Part shown: one piece after another, positions 50,180 through 58,484 of the stretch
How positions within the stretch are numbered: position 1 is the stretch's first letter
Layout: every line of letters starts with the position of its first letter
Assembly (NCBI RefSeq): GCF_016860545.1
Contig: NZ_BNEB01000001.1
Location: 372,001 to 436,000, forward strand
From: Streptomyces asoensis
GTDB lineage: Bacteria > Actinomycetota > Actinomycetes > Streptomycetales > Streptomycetaceae
Direction: 5' to 3'
DNA length: 64,000 nucleotides
Position numbers and translations under genes: made by a program
Notes under the pieces: model-generated
What the model saw: only the letters and a program-made list of their open reading frames with translations
Databases searched by the model: none
Told to the model about the DNA's origin: nothing

Positions 50180-51328
50180 TCACACCCCGGACGAGACCTC
50201 AGTCTTGTCGTCCGAGGCCGTCGCTTTTCCCTCGGCCTCGGCCAGTGCCCGGTTGCGGCGGACCGAGGACCAGAAGGACCAGGCGATCAGGACGACGCCC
50301 ACGAGGCCGGTGATGACCTCGTTGATCTGGTACTGGATGGTGACCATGAGGATCACGGCGAGGGCGCCGATCGCGTAGTGCGCGCCGTGCTCGAGGTAGA
50401 CGTAGTCGTCGAGGGTGCCCTGGCGGACCAGGTACACGGTCAGCGACCGGACGTACATGGCGCCGACACCGAGGCCGAGGGCCATCAGGACGATGTCGTT
50501 GGTGATGGCGAAGGCGCCGATCACACCGTCGAAGGAGAACGACGCGTCGAGGACCTCGAGGTACAGGAACATGAAGAACGCGGCCTGGCCGGCCAGGACG
50601 ACGGGCGAGCGCTTCTTGCCGGTGCGCGCCGCCTCTTCCTCCTCCTCGTGCTCGCGCTCCTCCTCTTCCTCGAGCTTGTCCTCGAAGTAGCCGGAGAGAC
50701 CACCGACGACCATGTACGTGATCAGGCCGGCGATCCCGGAGATCAGGACCGTCTGCGCCTTGTCGACGTGCGCGCCGCCGTGCTGGTGGGCGTGGGTGGC
50801 GAAGGTGAAGGAGGTGATCAGCAGGACGATCAGCGCGATGCAGACCGACAGCATGTCGACCTTGCCGAGCTTGGCGAGCGGCCGCTCGATCCAGCGCAGC
50901 CACTGGATGTCCCGGTCCTCGAAGATGAAGTCAAGGAAGATCATCAGCAGGAACATGCCGCCGAAGGCGGCGATCGACGGGTGGGCGTCGGTGACGAGCT
51001 GCTGGTACTTGTCCTTGTCGTTGAGCGCGAGGTCGACCGCGTCGATCGGGCCGATCTTGGCGCTGATCGCGACGATGACCACGGGAAAGACCAGCCGCAT
51101 GCCGAAGACGGCGATCAGCACGCCGATCGTGAGGAAGATCTTCTGCCAGAAGGCGTTCATCTTCTTCAGGATCCCGGCGTTGACCACCGCGTTGTCGAAC
51201 GACAGCGAGATCTCCAGGACGCAGAGGATCGCCACGATGCCGAGAGCCTCCCACCCCCCGTAGAAACCCGCTGCGACCAGGCCGAGCGCGGTGATCGCGA
51301 ACGACCAGCCGAAGGTTTTCAGAAGCAC
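50180..51328 (-). CDS. DUF475 / TerC-like integral membrane protein
   Basis: 382 residues, about eight spans. The TerC-type acidic signatures are both present: VLEISLSFDNAVVNAGIL (first) and EVLDASFSFDGVIGAFAIT (second). A very acidic cytoplasmic loop (EDKLEEEEEREHEEEEEAAR) links the halves. TerC relatives transport or sense metal ions and pair with TerD proteins at the membrane. GTG start without a strong ribosome site. A 9-bp palindrome lies 20-50 nt upstream, between this gene and the tandem TerD genes that precede it on the minus strand. Confidence 0.88.
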   Translation of the reverse strand: MLLKTFGWSFAITALGLVAAGFYGGWEALGIVAILCVLEISLSFDNAVVNAGILKKMNAFWQKIFLTIGVLIAVFGMRLVFPVVIVAISAKIGPIDAVDLALNDKDKYQQLVTDAHPSIAAFGGMFLLMIFLDFIFEDRDIQWLRWIERPLAKLGKVDMLSVCIALIVLLITSFTFATHAHQHGGAHVDKAQTVLISGIAGLITYMVVGGLSGYFEDKLEEEEEREHEEEEEAARTGKKRSPVVLAGQAAFFMFLYLEVLDASFSFDGVIGAFAITNDIVLMALGLGVGAMYVRSLTVYLVRQGTLDDYVYLEHGAHYAIGALAVILMVTIQYQINEVITGLVGVVLIAWSFWSSVRRNRALAEAEGKATASDDKTEVSSGV

Positions 51329-51348
51329 TGGCTACCCAATCGTGTAAT

Positions 51349-51377
51349 TGGGGGTCCCCCCAGACGGAGTCTGGGGG
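51349..51377. repeat. GGGGGTCCCCCC-type palindrome between terD and DUF475
   Basis: CCCCCAGAC and GTCTGGGGG form a perfect 9-bp stem with a 3-nt loop, preceded by GGGGG. The motif resembles the common streptomycete repeat of the ...GGGGTCCCCCC... kind, also present at 58150-58194. It may act as a terminator or attenuator in the minus-strand transcript. Confidence 0.8.
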
Positions 51378-51404
51378 CGGGTCTCCCCCGCGCCGTACTC
51401 GGCT

Positions 51405-51980
51405 TTACGAAACGTTGACTCCGAAGTCTAGAGCGATGCCCCGCAGTCCCGACGCGTACCCCTGCCCCACGGCCCTGAACTTCCATTCGCCCTGGTACCG
51501 GTAGAGCTCGCCGAAGATCATCGCGGTCTCCGTGCTCGCGTCCTCGCTCAGGTCGTAGCGGGCGAGTTCCTGGCCGTCGGCCTGGTTGACGACCCGGATG
51601 AAGGCGTTGGCGACCTGCCCGAAGGTCTGGCCCCGCTCGTCGGCCATGTGGATCGAGACCGGAAAGACGATCTTGTCGCACTGCGGCGGCACCTTGGAGA
51701 GGTCCACCAGGAGCGACTCGTCGTCGCCCTCGCCCTCTCCGGTGAGGTTGTCGCCGGTGTGCTCCACGGAGCCGTCCGGGCTCTTGAGCTGGTTGTAGAA
51801 GACGAACCACTCGTCCCCCATGACGCGTCCGCTGTTGCACAGCAGCGCGCTGGCGTCCAGGTCGAAGGGGGCTCCGGTGGTGGAGCGCGCGTCCCAGCCG
51901 AGTCCGACCATCACCTGAGTGAGGTTCGGCGCGGCCTTGGACAGGGAGACATTGCCTCCCTTGGCGAGCGTGACGCCCAT
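51405..51980 (-). CDS. terD: TerD family stress protein (copy 1)
   Basis: 191 residues, one TerD domain from end to end: [40 protein letters not shown] with Ca2+-ligand Asp residues, [40 protein letters not shown] and [19 protein letters not shown]. The protein is a Ca2+-binding stress factor linked to tellurite, oxidative and phage stress. It is roughly three-quarters identical to the next gene, so the pair is a tandem duplication. Transcribed towards DUF475. Confidence 0.95.
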   Translation of the reverse strand: MGVTLAKGGNVSLSKAAPNLTQVMVGLGWDARSTTGAPFDLDASALLCNSGRVMGDEWFVFYNQLKSPDGSVEHTGDNLTGEGEGDDESLLVDLSKVPPQCDKIVFPVSIHMADERGQTFGQVANAFIRVVNQADGQELARYDLSEDASTETAMIFGELYRYQGEWKFRAVGQGYASGLRGIALDFGVNVS

Positions 51981-52108
51981 GATTGCTGGTCCTCCCCTAG
52001 GTGGTGCTCAGGTGCTGCTTCTCCGTTGTCCTGCGCGTCCGGCGCCGACCGTAAACGGTGCGGCGCCGGACGGACGGACGTTCAGGTGACGCCGGTCGTG
52101 CTGGTGGC

Positions 52109-52684
52109 TCAGACGTTGACGCCGAAGTCCTGCGCGATACCGCGCAGGCCCGACGCGTAGCCCTGGCCGATGGCGCGGAACTTCCACTCCGCACCGTGCC
52201 GGTACAGCTCGCCGAAGACCATCGCGGTCTCGGTCGACGCGTCCTCGCTCAGGTCGTACCGGGCGATCTCGGCGCCGCCGGCCTGGTTCACGACGCGGAT
52301 GAACGCGTTGCGGACCTGTCCGAAGGACTGCTGGCGGTTCTCCGCGTCGTAGATCGACACGGGGAAGACGATCTTCTCGATGTCGGCCGGGACGGCGGCG
52401 AGGTTGACCTTGATCGCCTCGTCGTCGCCCTCGCCCTCACCGGTGGTGTTGTCACCGGTGTGCTCGACCGAGCCGTCGGGGCTCTTGAGGTTGTTGAAGA
52501 AGACGAAGTTCGCATCGCTGCCGACCTTGCCCGAGCTGTCCAGCAGCAGCGCGCTGGCGTCCAGGTCGAAGTCGGTGCCGGTCGTGGTGCGGACGTCCCA
52601 CCCCAGACCGACGATGACCGCGGTCAGGCCCGGGGCCTCCTTGGTCAGCGATACGTTGCCGCCCTTGCTGAGGCTGACTCCCAC
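52109..52684 (-). CDS. terD: TerD family stress protein (copy 2)
   Basis: 191 residues, the same length as its downstream paralogue: [100 protein letters not shown]. Both keep the Asp cluster for Ca2+. The copies are separated by 128 bp, enough for a separate promoter. It is the first of the minus-strand terD-terD-DUF475 run, 112 bp downstream of the ahpE gene on the same strand. Confidence 0.95.
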   Translation of the reverse strand: MGVSLSKGGNVSLTKEAPGLTAVIVGLGWDVRTTTGTDFDLDASALLLDSSGKVGSDANFVFFNNLKSPDGSVEHTGDNTTGEGEGDDEAIKVNLAAVPADIEKIVFPVSIYDAENRQQSFGQVRNAFIRVVNQAGGAEIARYDLSEDASTETAMVFGELYRHGAEWKFRAIGQGYASGLRGIAQDFGVNV

Positions 52685-52796
52685 GAATCCTCCATTGGTG
52701 TTCCGGGGCAGGGAGCCCCTGGTGCGTCGGATATCGGATCAACGTGTCGATCCTAGTGACGGGTTCCCGCCCCACGCAGGCCCTGACACCCAAGAA

Positions 52797-53273
52797 TCAC
52801 AGGGTGTCGAGCGCGGCGACGTACTCGCCGAGGTCGCGGGCGTCCGGCAGCGCGTTGACGACCGTCCAGCGCACCACGCCCTCCTTGTCGATGACGAAGG
52901 TGCCGCGCACCGCGCAGCCCTTGTCCTCGGCGAAGACCCCGTAGGCGCGGCTGACCTCGCCGTGCGGCCAGAAGTCGCTGAGCAGCGGGTACTCCAGGCC
53001 CTCCTGCTCGGCGAAGACGCGCAGGGTGTGGATGGAGTCGTTGGAGACGGCGAGCACCTGGGTGTCGCGGTCGGCGAACTTCGGGAGGTTGTCGCGCACC
53101 TCGCACAGTTCACCGGTGCACACACCGGTGAAGGCGAAGGGGTAGAAGAGCAGGACGACGTTCTTGGGGTTCTCGCCCCCACGGAAGTCGGAGAGTCGCA
53201 CGGCACGGCCGTGGTTGTCCTTGAGCTCGAAGTCGGGGGCCTTGTCGCCGACCTGGATCGCCATCGCCTGCAT
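52797..53273 (-). CDS. ahpE: AhpE-type peroxiredoxin
   Basis: 158 residues. It tracks M. tuberculosis AhpE closely ([75 protein letters not shown]). The peroxidatic Cys is Cys52 in FTGVCTGEL. Unlike the mycobacterial protein it has a second Cys five residues later (Cys57) and one in DKGCAVRG, so resolution may differ from a 1-Cys mechanism. It reduces peroxides and peroxynitrite in the cytoplasm. ATG 53273 is used; ATG three codons further in is possible. Neighbours DUF3052 and aceE are conserved with mycobacteria. Confidence 0.92.
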   Translation of the reverse strand: MQAMAIQVGDKAPDFELKDNHGRAVRLSDFRGGENPKNVVLLFYPFAFTGVCTGELCEVRDNLPKFADRDTQVLAVSNDSIHTLRVFAEQEGLEYPLLSDFWPHGEVSRAYGVFAEDKGCAVRGTFVIDKEGVVRWTVVNALPDARDLGEYVAALDTL

Positions 53274-53414
53274 GTCCCTTCGGTGGGCTGTCCGGGTGAG
53301 GACACCACCCTACGCAGCGGTCGCCGAAGGCCGCCGGACGGACCTGCCCCCCAGGGGCCGGCCCGTCCGGCGTCACAGCACTTCAGTCACTTCTCGGACG
53401 TCACTCCCTGGACG

Positions 53415-53852
53415 TCACTTCTTGGACTTCGCGGCCTTGGGCGTCACCAGCCGGCTGCCGCTCCAGTCCTTGCCCACGCTGACGCTCTTGCTGGCCGACA
53501 GACCCGCAGTCGTCGAGGCTTCGGAGATGTCGCTGGGCTCCACGTATCCCGTCCGGCCGGTCTTCGGCGTCAGGAGGAGGATCGACCCGCCTTCTTCGAT
53601 GTACGTGGTGGCGTCCACCAGCGCATCCGTCAGGTCTCCGTCATCGTCGCGGAACCAGAGCACTACGGCGTCGGCGACGTCGTCGTAGTCCTCGTCCACC
53701 AGATCGCTGCCGATGACTTCCTCAATGGACTCGCGGAGCTCCTGGTCGACGTCGTCGTCGTAGCCGATCTCCTGGACCACCTGCTCGGGCTGGAAACCCA
53801 GCCTGACGGCAGGGCCGGTCCGCTCCTCCGCGTGGTCCGCGGTCGCGCTCAC
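53415..53852 (-). CDS. DUF3052 protein
   Basis: 145 residues, acidic. The core has VRLGFQPEQVVQEIGYDDDV, DQELRESIEEVIGSDLVDED, VVLWFRDDDGDLTDALVDAT and SILLLTPKTGRTGYVEPSDI, then a Ser/Lys-rich tail (TPKAAKSKK). DUF3052 is an actinobacterial family of unknown function. It sits between ahpE and aceE, as in M. tuberculosis (Rv2239c). The GTG at 53852 has AGGAGG 7 nt upstream. Confidence 0.9.
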   Translation of the reverse strand: MSATADHAEERTGPAVRLGFQPEQVVQEIGYDDDVDQELRESIEEVIGSDLVDEDYDDVADAVVLWFRDDDGDLTDALVDATTYIEEGGSILLLTPKTGRTGYVEPSDISEASTTAGLSASKSVSVGKDWSGSRLVTPKAAKSKK

Positions 53853-54289
53853 GGGTTGCCTCCTGATCATGATTCGGGAATAACTGAGCCACGCGCGTGC
53901 GCGAAGCATTGGCCGTAGTCCACACGGGCGGGACGGATCGCGCAAGTACCCGGCGGTTCGGACCGCCGAAACGGTGACGATCCTGGCCGTGTCGACGCAA
54001 CTCCAGGCACGCGATTCGGACGGACGGTGACGTACACCACACCTATCTGCCCTGTTTGCGTATTTGAGAACCACCCAAGGGTACGAGATTCGAACGGGTG
54101 CCGGTTACCTCGGGGTAGAGATGACGTTTGCGGCGCCTAGGTACACGATGGGGGCGGTACAGGCACTGGAGAGTAGGCCGGACGCCCCAGGGGGCGCCCG
54201 CGAGACGGCCCGCGAGAGAGCAGCACAGCCCCACAGTCCCGCACAGCACCGCACAGTCCCATACAGCCCTCTGACAGGTAAGGAACAGC
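53853..54289. promoter_or_regulatory. Divergent promoter region of DUF3052 and aceE, with a 10-bp periodic leader
   Basis: 437 bp, no gene. The stretch just before aceE (about 54224-54268) has CACAG at 54224, 54232, 54242 and 54252 and TACAG at 54262, spaced mostly 10 bp, giving a (N)CACAGYCCC-like repeat. AAGGAA lies about 9 nt before the GTG start of aceE. The middle part is less GC-rich, as expected for promoters. I cannot place a clear -35/-10 pair. Confidence 0.5.
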
Positions 54290-57037
54290 GTGGCTTCCGG
54301 ATCCGATCGCAACCCGATCATCATTGGCGGCCTTCCGAGTCAGGTTCCTGACTTCGATCCCGAGGAAACCCAGGAGTGGCTCGACTCCCTCGACGCCGCG
54401 ATCGACGAGCGCGGCCGGGAGCGGGCCCGCTATCTGATGCTCCGGCTGATCGAACGGGCCCGCGAGAAGCGCGTGGCCGTGCCCGAGATGCGCAGCACGG
54501 ACTACGTCAACACCATCCCCACCCGGGCCGAGCCCTTCTTCCCCGGCAACGAGGAGATCGAGCGCCGGATCCTCAACGCGACCCGCTGGAACGCGGCCGT
54601 GATGGTCTCCAGGGCCCAGCGCCCGGGCATCGGCGTCGGCGGCCACATCGCGACCTTCGCCTCCTCCGCGTCCCTCTACGACGTCGGCTTCAACCACTTC
54701 TTCCGCGGCAAGGACGAGGGCGACGGCGGCGACCAGGTCTTCTTCCAGGGCCACGCCTCCCCCGGCATCTACGCGCGCGCGTTCCTGCTCGACCGGCTGA
54801 GCGAACAGAACCTGGACGCGTTCCGCCAGGAGAAGTCGAAGGCCCCGCACGGCCTGTCCTCGTACCCGCACCCGCGTCTGATGCCGGACTTCTGGGAGTT
54901 CCCGACCGTGTCGATGGGCCTCGGCCCGATCGGCGCGATCTACCAGGCGCGGATGAACCGCTACATGCACGCGCGCGGGATCGCCGACACCTCGAAGTCG
55001 CACGTGTGGGCGTTCCTCGGCGACGGCGAGATGGACGAGCCCGAGTCGCTCGGCCAGCTGACCATCGCCGCCCGCGAGGGCCTGGACAACCTGACCTTCG
55101 TCGTGAACTGCAACCTCCAGCGGCTGGACGGCCCGGTGCGCGGCAACGGCAAGGTCATCCAGGAGCTGGAGTCGGTCTTCCGGGGTGCCGGCTGGAACGT
55201 CATCAAGCTGATCTGGGACCGTTCCTGGGACCCGCTGCTCGCCCAGGACCGCGACGGCACGCTCGTCAACCGGATGAACACCACGCCGGACGGCCAGTTC
55301 CAGACGTACGCCACCGAGTCCGGCTCGTACATCCGCGAGCACTTCTTCGGCGACGACCACCGGCTGCGCGCGATGGTCGAGGGCATGACCGACGACCAGG
55401 TCCTGCACCTGGGCCGCGGCGGCCACGACCACCGGAAGATCTACGCGGCGTTCAAGGCGGCCGTGGAGCACACGGGCCAGCCGACGGTCATCCTCGCCAA
55501 GACGGTCAAGGGCTGGACGCTGGGGCCGAACTTCGAGGGCCGCAACGCCACGCACCAGATGAAGAAGCTGACGGTCTCCGACCTCAAGGGGTTCCGCGAC
55601 CGGCTGCACCTGCCGATCTCCGACAAGGAGCTGGAGGGCGGCCTCCCGCCGTACTTCCACCCGGGCCGCGACTCGGAGGAGATCCAGTACATGCACGACC
55701 GCCGCAAGGGTCTCGGCGGTTACGTCCCGACGCGTGTCGTCCGTTCCGAGCCGCTCGCACTGCCGGACGACAAGACGTACGCGACCGTGAAGAAGGGGTC
55801 GGGGCAGCAGTCCATCGCCACGACCATGGCGTTCGTCCGGCTCCTCAAGGACCTCATGCGGGACAAGGAGATCGGTAAGCGGTTCGTGCTGATCGCGCCG
55901 GACGAGTACCGCACGTTCGGCATGGACTCGTTCTTCCCGAGTGCGAAGATCTACAACCCGCTCGGTCAGCAGTACGAGTCGGTCGACCGTGAGCTGCTGC
56001 TGGCGTACAAGGAGTCCCCGACCGGCCAGATGCTGCACGACGGCATCTCGGAGGCGGGCTGCACGGCGTCGCTGATCGCGGCCGGCTCGGCGTACGCCAC
56101 CCACGGCGAGCCGCTGATCCCGGTCTACGTCTTCTACTCGATGTTCGGATTCCAGCGCACCGGCGACCAGTTCTGGCAGATGTCGGACCAGCTGGCGCGC
56201 GGATTCGTCCTGGGCGCGACCGCCGGACGGACGACACTGACCGGCGAGGGGCTCCAGCACGCGGACGGCCACTCGCAGCTGCTCGCCTCGACCAACCCGG
56301 GCTGTGTCGCCTACGACCCGGCGTTCGGCTTCGAGATCGCGCACATCGTGCAGGACGGCCTGCGCAGGATGTACGGCGGTTCCGCCGAACACCCGCACGG
56401 GGAGGACGTCTTCTACTACCTCACCGTCTACAACGAGCCGATCCAGCACCCGGCCGAGCCGGAGAACGTGGACGTCGAGGGCATCCTCAAGGGCATCCAC
56501 CGCTTCAGCGAGGGCACCTCGGGGTCCGTCCCGGCGCAGATCCTCGCGTCCGGTGTGGCCGTCCCGTGGGCGGTCGAGGCGCAGCGGATCCTCGCCGAGG
56601 ACTGGGACGTGCGGGCCGACGTGTGGTCGGCGACCTCCTGGAACGAGCTGCGGCGCGAGGCCGTCGAGGTCGAGCGGCACAACCTGCTGCACCCGGAGGA
56701 GGAGCAGCGGGTGCCGTACGTGACGCGCAAGCTCGCCGGGGCCGAGGGGCCGTTCGTGGCCGTCTCGGACTGGATGCGGTCGGTCCCGGACCAGATCGCG
56801 CGCTGGGTGCCGGGCACCTACCAGTCGCTGGGCGCGGACGGCTTCGGCTTCGCGGACACCCGCGGGGCGGCCCGCCGCTTCTTCCACATCGACGCCCAGT
56901 CGATCGTCGTGGGGGTGCTGACCGAGCTGGCGCGGGAGGGCAAGGTCGACCGCTCGCTGCTGAAGCAGGCCGTCGACCGGTACCAGCTGCTGGACGTGTC
57001 CGCGGCCGACCCGGGGGCGGCCGGCGGCGACGCGTAG
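54290..57037 (+). CDS. aceE: Pyruvate dehydrogenase E1 component, homodimeric
   Basis: 915 residues, a thiamine-diphosphate enzyme that decarboxylates pyruvate and acetylates E2 lipoyl groups in the pyruvate dehydrogenase complex. ThDP/Mg2+ motif [10 protein letters not shown] ... [25 protein letters not shown] early, [20 protein letters not shown] and [20 protein letters not shown] late, all as in the actinobacterial AceE (M. tuberculosis about 930 aa). GTG start after AAGGAA. It is divergent from DUF3052/ahpE. The only E1 gene in the window; E2 and E3 are elsewhere. Confidence 0.97.
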   Translation: MASGSDRNPIIIGGLPSQVPDFDPEETQEWLDSLDAAIDERGRERARYLMLRLIERAREKRVAVPEMRSTDYVNTIPTRAEPFFPGNEEIERRILNATRWNAAVMVSRAQRPGIGVGGHIATFASSASLYDVGFNHFFRGKDEGDGGDQVFFQGHASPGIYARAFLLDRLSEQNLDAFRQEKSKAPHGLSSYPHPRLMPDFWEFPTVSMGLGPIGAIYQARMNRYMHARGIADTSKSHVWAFLGDGEMDEPESLGQLTIAAREGLDNLTFVVNCNLQRLDGPVRGNGKVIQELESVFRGAGWNVIKLIWDRSWDPLLAQDRDGTLVNRMNTTPDGQFQTYATESGSYIREHFFGDDHRLRAMVEGMTDDQVLHLGRGGHDHRKIYAAFKAAVEHTGQPTVILAKTVKGWTLGPNFEGRNATHQMKKLTVSDLKGFRDRLHLPISDKELEGGLPPYFHPGRDSEEIQYMHDRRKGLGGYVPTRVVRSEPLALPDDKTYATVKKGSGQQSIATTMAFVRLLKDLMRDKEIGKRFVLIAPDEYRTFGMDSFFPSAKIYNPLGQQYESVDRELLLAYKESPTGQMLHDGISEAGCTASLIAAGSAYATHGEPLIPVYVFYSMFGFQRTGDQFWQMSDQLARGFVLGATAGRTTLTGEGLQHADGHSQLLASTNPGCVAYDPAFGFEIAHIVQDGLRRMYGGSAEHPHGEDVFYYLTVYNEPIQHPAEPENVDVEGILKGIHRFSEGTSGSVPAQILASGVAVPWAVEAQRILAEDWDVRADVWSATSWNELRREAVEVERHNLLHPEEEQRVPYVTRKLAGAEGPFVAVSDWMRSVPDQIARWVPGTYQSLGADGFGFADTRGAARRFFHIDAQSIVVGVLTELAREGKVDRSLLKQAVDRYQLLDVSAADPGAAGGDA

Positions 57038-57052
57038 CCGCTCCGCCGGGGG

Positions 57053-57123
57053 GCCGGTGAGTCTCCGAGGGCCGCGGAGGGCCGGTCGCCCGGTTCCCCG
57101 CGCCTGCGAGGGGGCTCACCGGC
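57053..57123 (+). terminator. Extended hairpin region after aceE
   Basis: Arms GCCGGTGAG (57053-57061) and CTCACCGGC (57115-57123) enclose an inner hairpin CTCCG/CGGAG and a GTTCCCCGCGCC block like half of the common streptomycete palindrome. No T tract. Could be the aceE terminator built from a decayed repeat. Confidence 0.5.
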
Positions 57124-57147
57124 TCCTCGTTTCCCTACGATGCGGGC

Positions 57148-57885
57148 ATGCGAGAACAGTCGGCGCAGGGCCGGTGGGAGCTGTGGACTCAACGGCCGTT
57201 GCTGGCCCTGGCCGTCGTGTTCGCCGTGGCCTACGCCGTCCCGATCGTGGACACGTCGGCCGACCGCGCGGTGACCGCCGTCTGCACCGGGGTCGAGTGG
57301 GCGGTGTGGGGGGCGTTCGCCGTGGACTACGCGGTCCGTCTCGCGCTCACGTCCGACCGGCGGCGGTTCGTGCGCACCCACTGGCTGGACCTGTGCGCGG
57401 TGGTCCTGCCGATGGTGCAGCAGCTCAAGCTCCTGCGGCTGGTCTCCACGCTGCTGCTGGTGGGGCGGCGGGCGCGGATGGCGTCCCAGATCCGGATGAC
57501 GACGTACGTGGTGGGGGCCGTCGTCGGACTGCTGATGTTCGGCTCGCTCGCCGTGTTGTCGGTGGAGCGCGAATCACCCGACGGGAACATCCGCACGCTG
57601 GGTGACGCGCTGTGGTGGTCGTTCACGACGATGACGACGGTCGGCTACGGGGACCACGCGCCGACCACCGGACTGGGCCGGCTCATCGCCGTCGGGCTGA
57701 TGCTGTCGGGGATCGCGCTGCTGGGTGTGGTGACCGCGAACATCGCGGCGTGGTTCATCGCCCGGTTCGACAAGGACGACGTCGAGGAACGGGCCCAGAC
57801 CGAGGCGATCCTGGCGCTGACGGACGAGGTCCGGGCGCTGCGCGCCGAGGTGGCCGCGCTGCGGGACCGGTCCCTGAGTCCGTGA
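57148..57885 (+). CDS. Potassium channel (two-domain, VGYGD filter)
   Basis: 245 residues. About six hydrophobic segments: a voltage-sensor-like N-terminal part (PLLALAVVFAVAYAVPIV, VEWAVWGAFAVDYAVRLA, SDRRRFVRTHWLDLCAVVLP, LKLLRLVSTLLLVGRRARM) and a pore domain with WWSFTTMTTVGYGDHAPTT (selectivity filter TVGYGD). The C-terminal 40 residues are a coiled coil (EVRALRAEVAALRDRSL) that may drive tetramerisation. It is expected to conduct K+. No Shine-Dalgarno. TACGAT ends 6 nt before the ATG, suggesting a leaderless mRNA. Confidence 0.92.
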   Translation: MREQSAQGRWELWTQRPLLALAVVFAVAYAVPIVDTSADRAVTAVCTGVEWAVWGAFAVDYAVRLALTSDRRRFVRTHWLDLCAVVLPMVQQLKLLRLVSTLLLVGRRARMASQIRMTTYVVGAVVGLLMFGSLAVLSVERESPDGNIRTLGDALWWSFTTMTTVGYGDHAPTTGLGRLIAVGLMLSGIALLGVVTANIAAWFIARFDKDDVEERAQTEAILALTDEVRALRAEVAALRDRSLSP

Positions 57886-57913
57886 CCGCCCGCCTCCCGG
57901 CCGCTCTCGGGGG

Positions 57914-58255
57914 TTACAGCAGCCCGTAGCCCGTGCCGCTCGCTCCCGCCAGCCAGATGAGGGCCAGCAGGGTGTCGATGGCGCCGAGGGCGACGGCGAC
58001 CAGGGCCGGGACCGGGCGGGAGCCCGCCCAGCTGCGGCCCATGGCCAGCCAGCCGCAGACGATCGCCGCGGGGCCGAGGACGATCCCCAGCGCGAAGAAT
58101 CCGGCGACCGCGCAGACGAGGCCGACGATGCCGAGCGTCGCGCGATCCGGCCCTCCCCCAGTCTCGACTCCGCTCGACCGGGGGGACCCCCATCGTGACC
58201 CCATGCGGCCACGTGAGCGGGGGTACCTGCGCGTGCCGTTGCCGAAGCCGGCCAT
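57914..58255 (-). CDS. DUF4190-type small membrane protein
   Basis: 113 residues. Residues 1-20 are basic. Residues 22-35 (WGSPRSSGVETGGG) are encoded by a palindromic repeat. Then come two hydrophobic spans, ATLGIVGLVCAVAGFFALGI and VPALVAVALGAIDTLLALIW, separated by a GPAAIVCGWLAMGRSWAG loop, as in DUF4190/YccF-like proteins. Function unknown. ATG with AGAGGGAG about 10 nt upstream. Confidence 0.75.
   Translation of the reverse strand: MAGFGNGTRRYPRSRGRMGSRWGSPRSSGVETGGGPDRATLGIVGLVCAVAGFFALGIVLGPAAIVCGWLAMGRSWAGSRPVPALVAVALGAIDTLLALIWLAGASGTGYGLL
58150..58194. repeat. Streptomycete palindromic repeat inside the DUF4190 gene
   Basis: CCTCCCCCAGTCTCGACTCC ... CGGGGGGACCCCCAT: the familiar ...ccgctcgaccggggggaccccc... 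element of Streptomyces, here within and in frame with the small membrane protein gene. Same family as 51349-51377. Confidence 0.85.
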
Positions 58256-58484
58256 CGAACAACTCCCTCTGTTCCGGGGATGTGTTGTTGTTCGGGTACC
58301 CGCGACACGCGGAACATTGCCCGCAGTTGCCGGGCACTCGGCGCGCTGCCCCCCTCCGGCAGCGCGCCGTGGCCCTGACGGCCCTCCCATCCGGAAGGCT
58401 TGACCCAGTGTGACCTGTGCCGTGCTTCCGGGGCGAGGGCCTTTAGCGTTCTCACCCTGATAGGGGAAAATCGCCGAGGTTCCG

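Noticed and set aside
54137..56887. Long minus-strand open frame opposite aceE
   Set aside because: It is the mirror of aceE's biased codons; the protein is Arg/Val/Glu/Asp-rich with no domain and aceE is certain.
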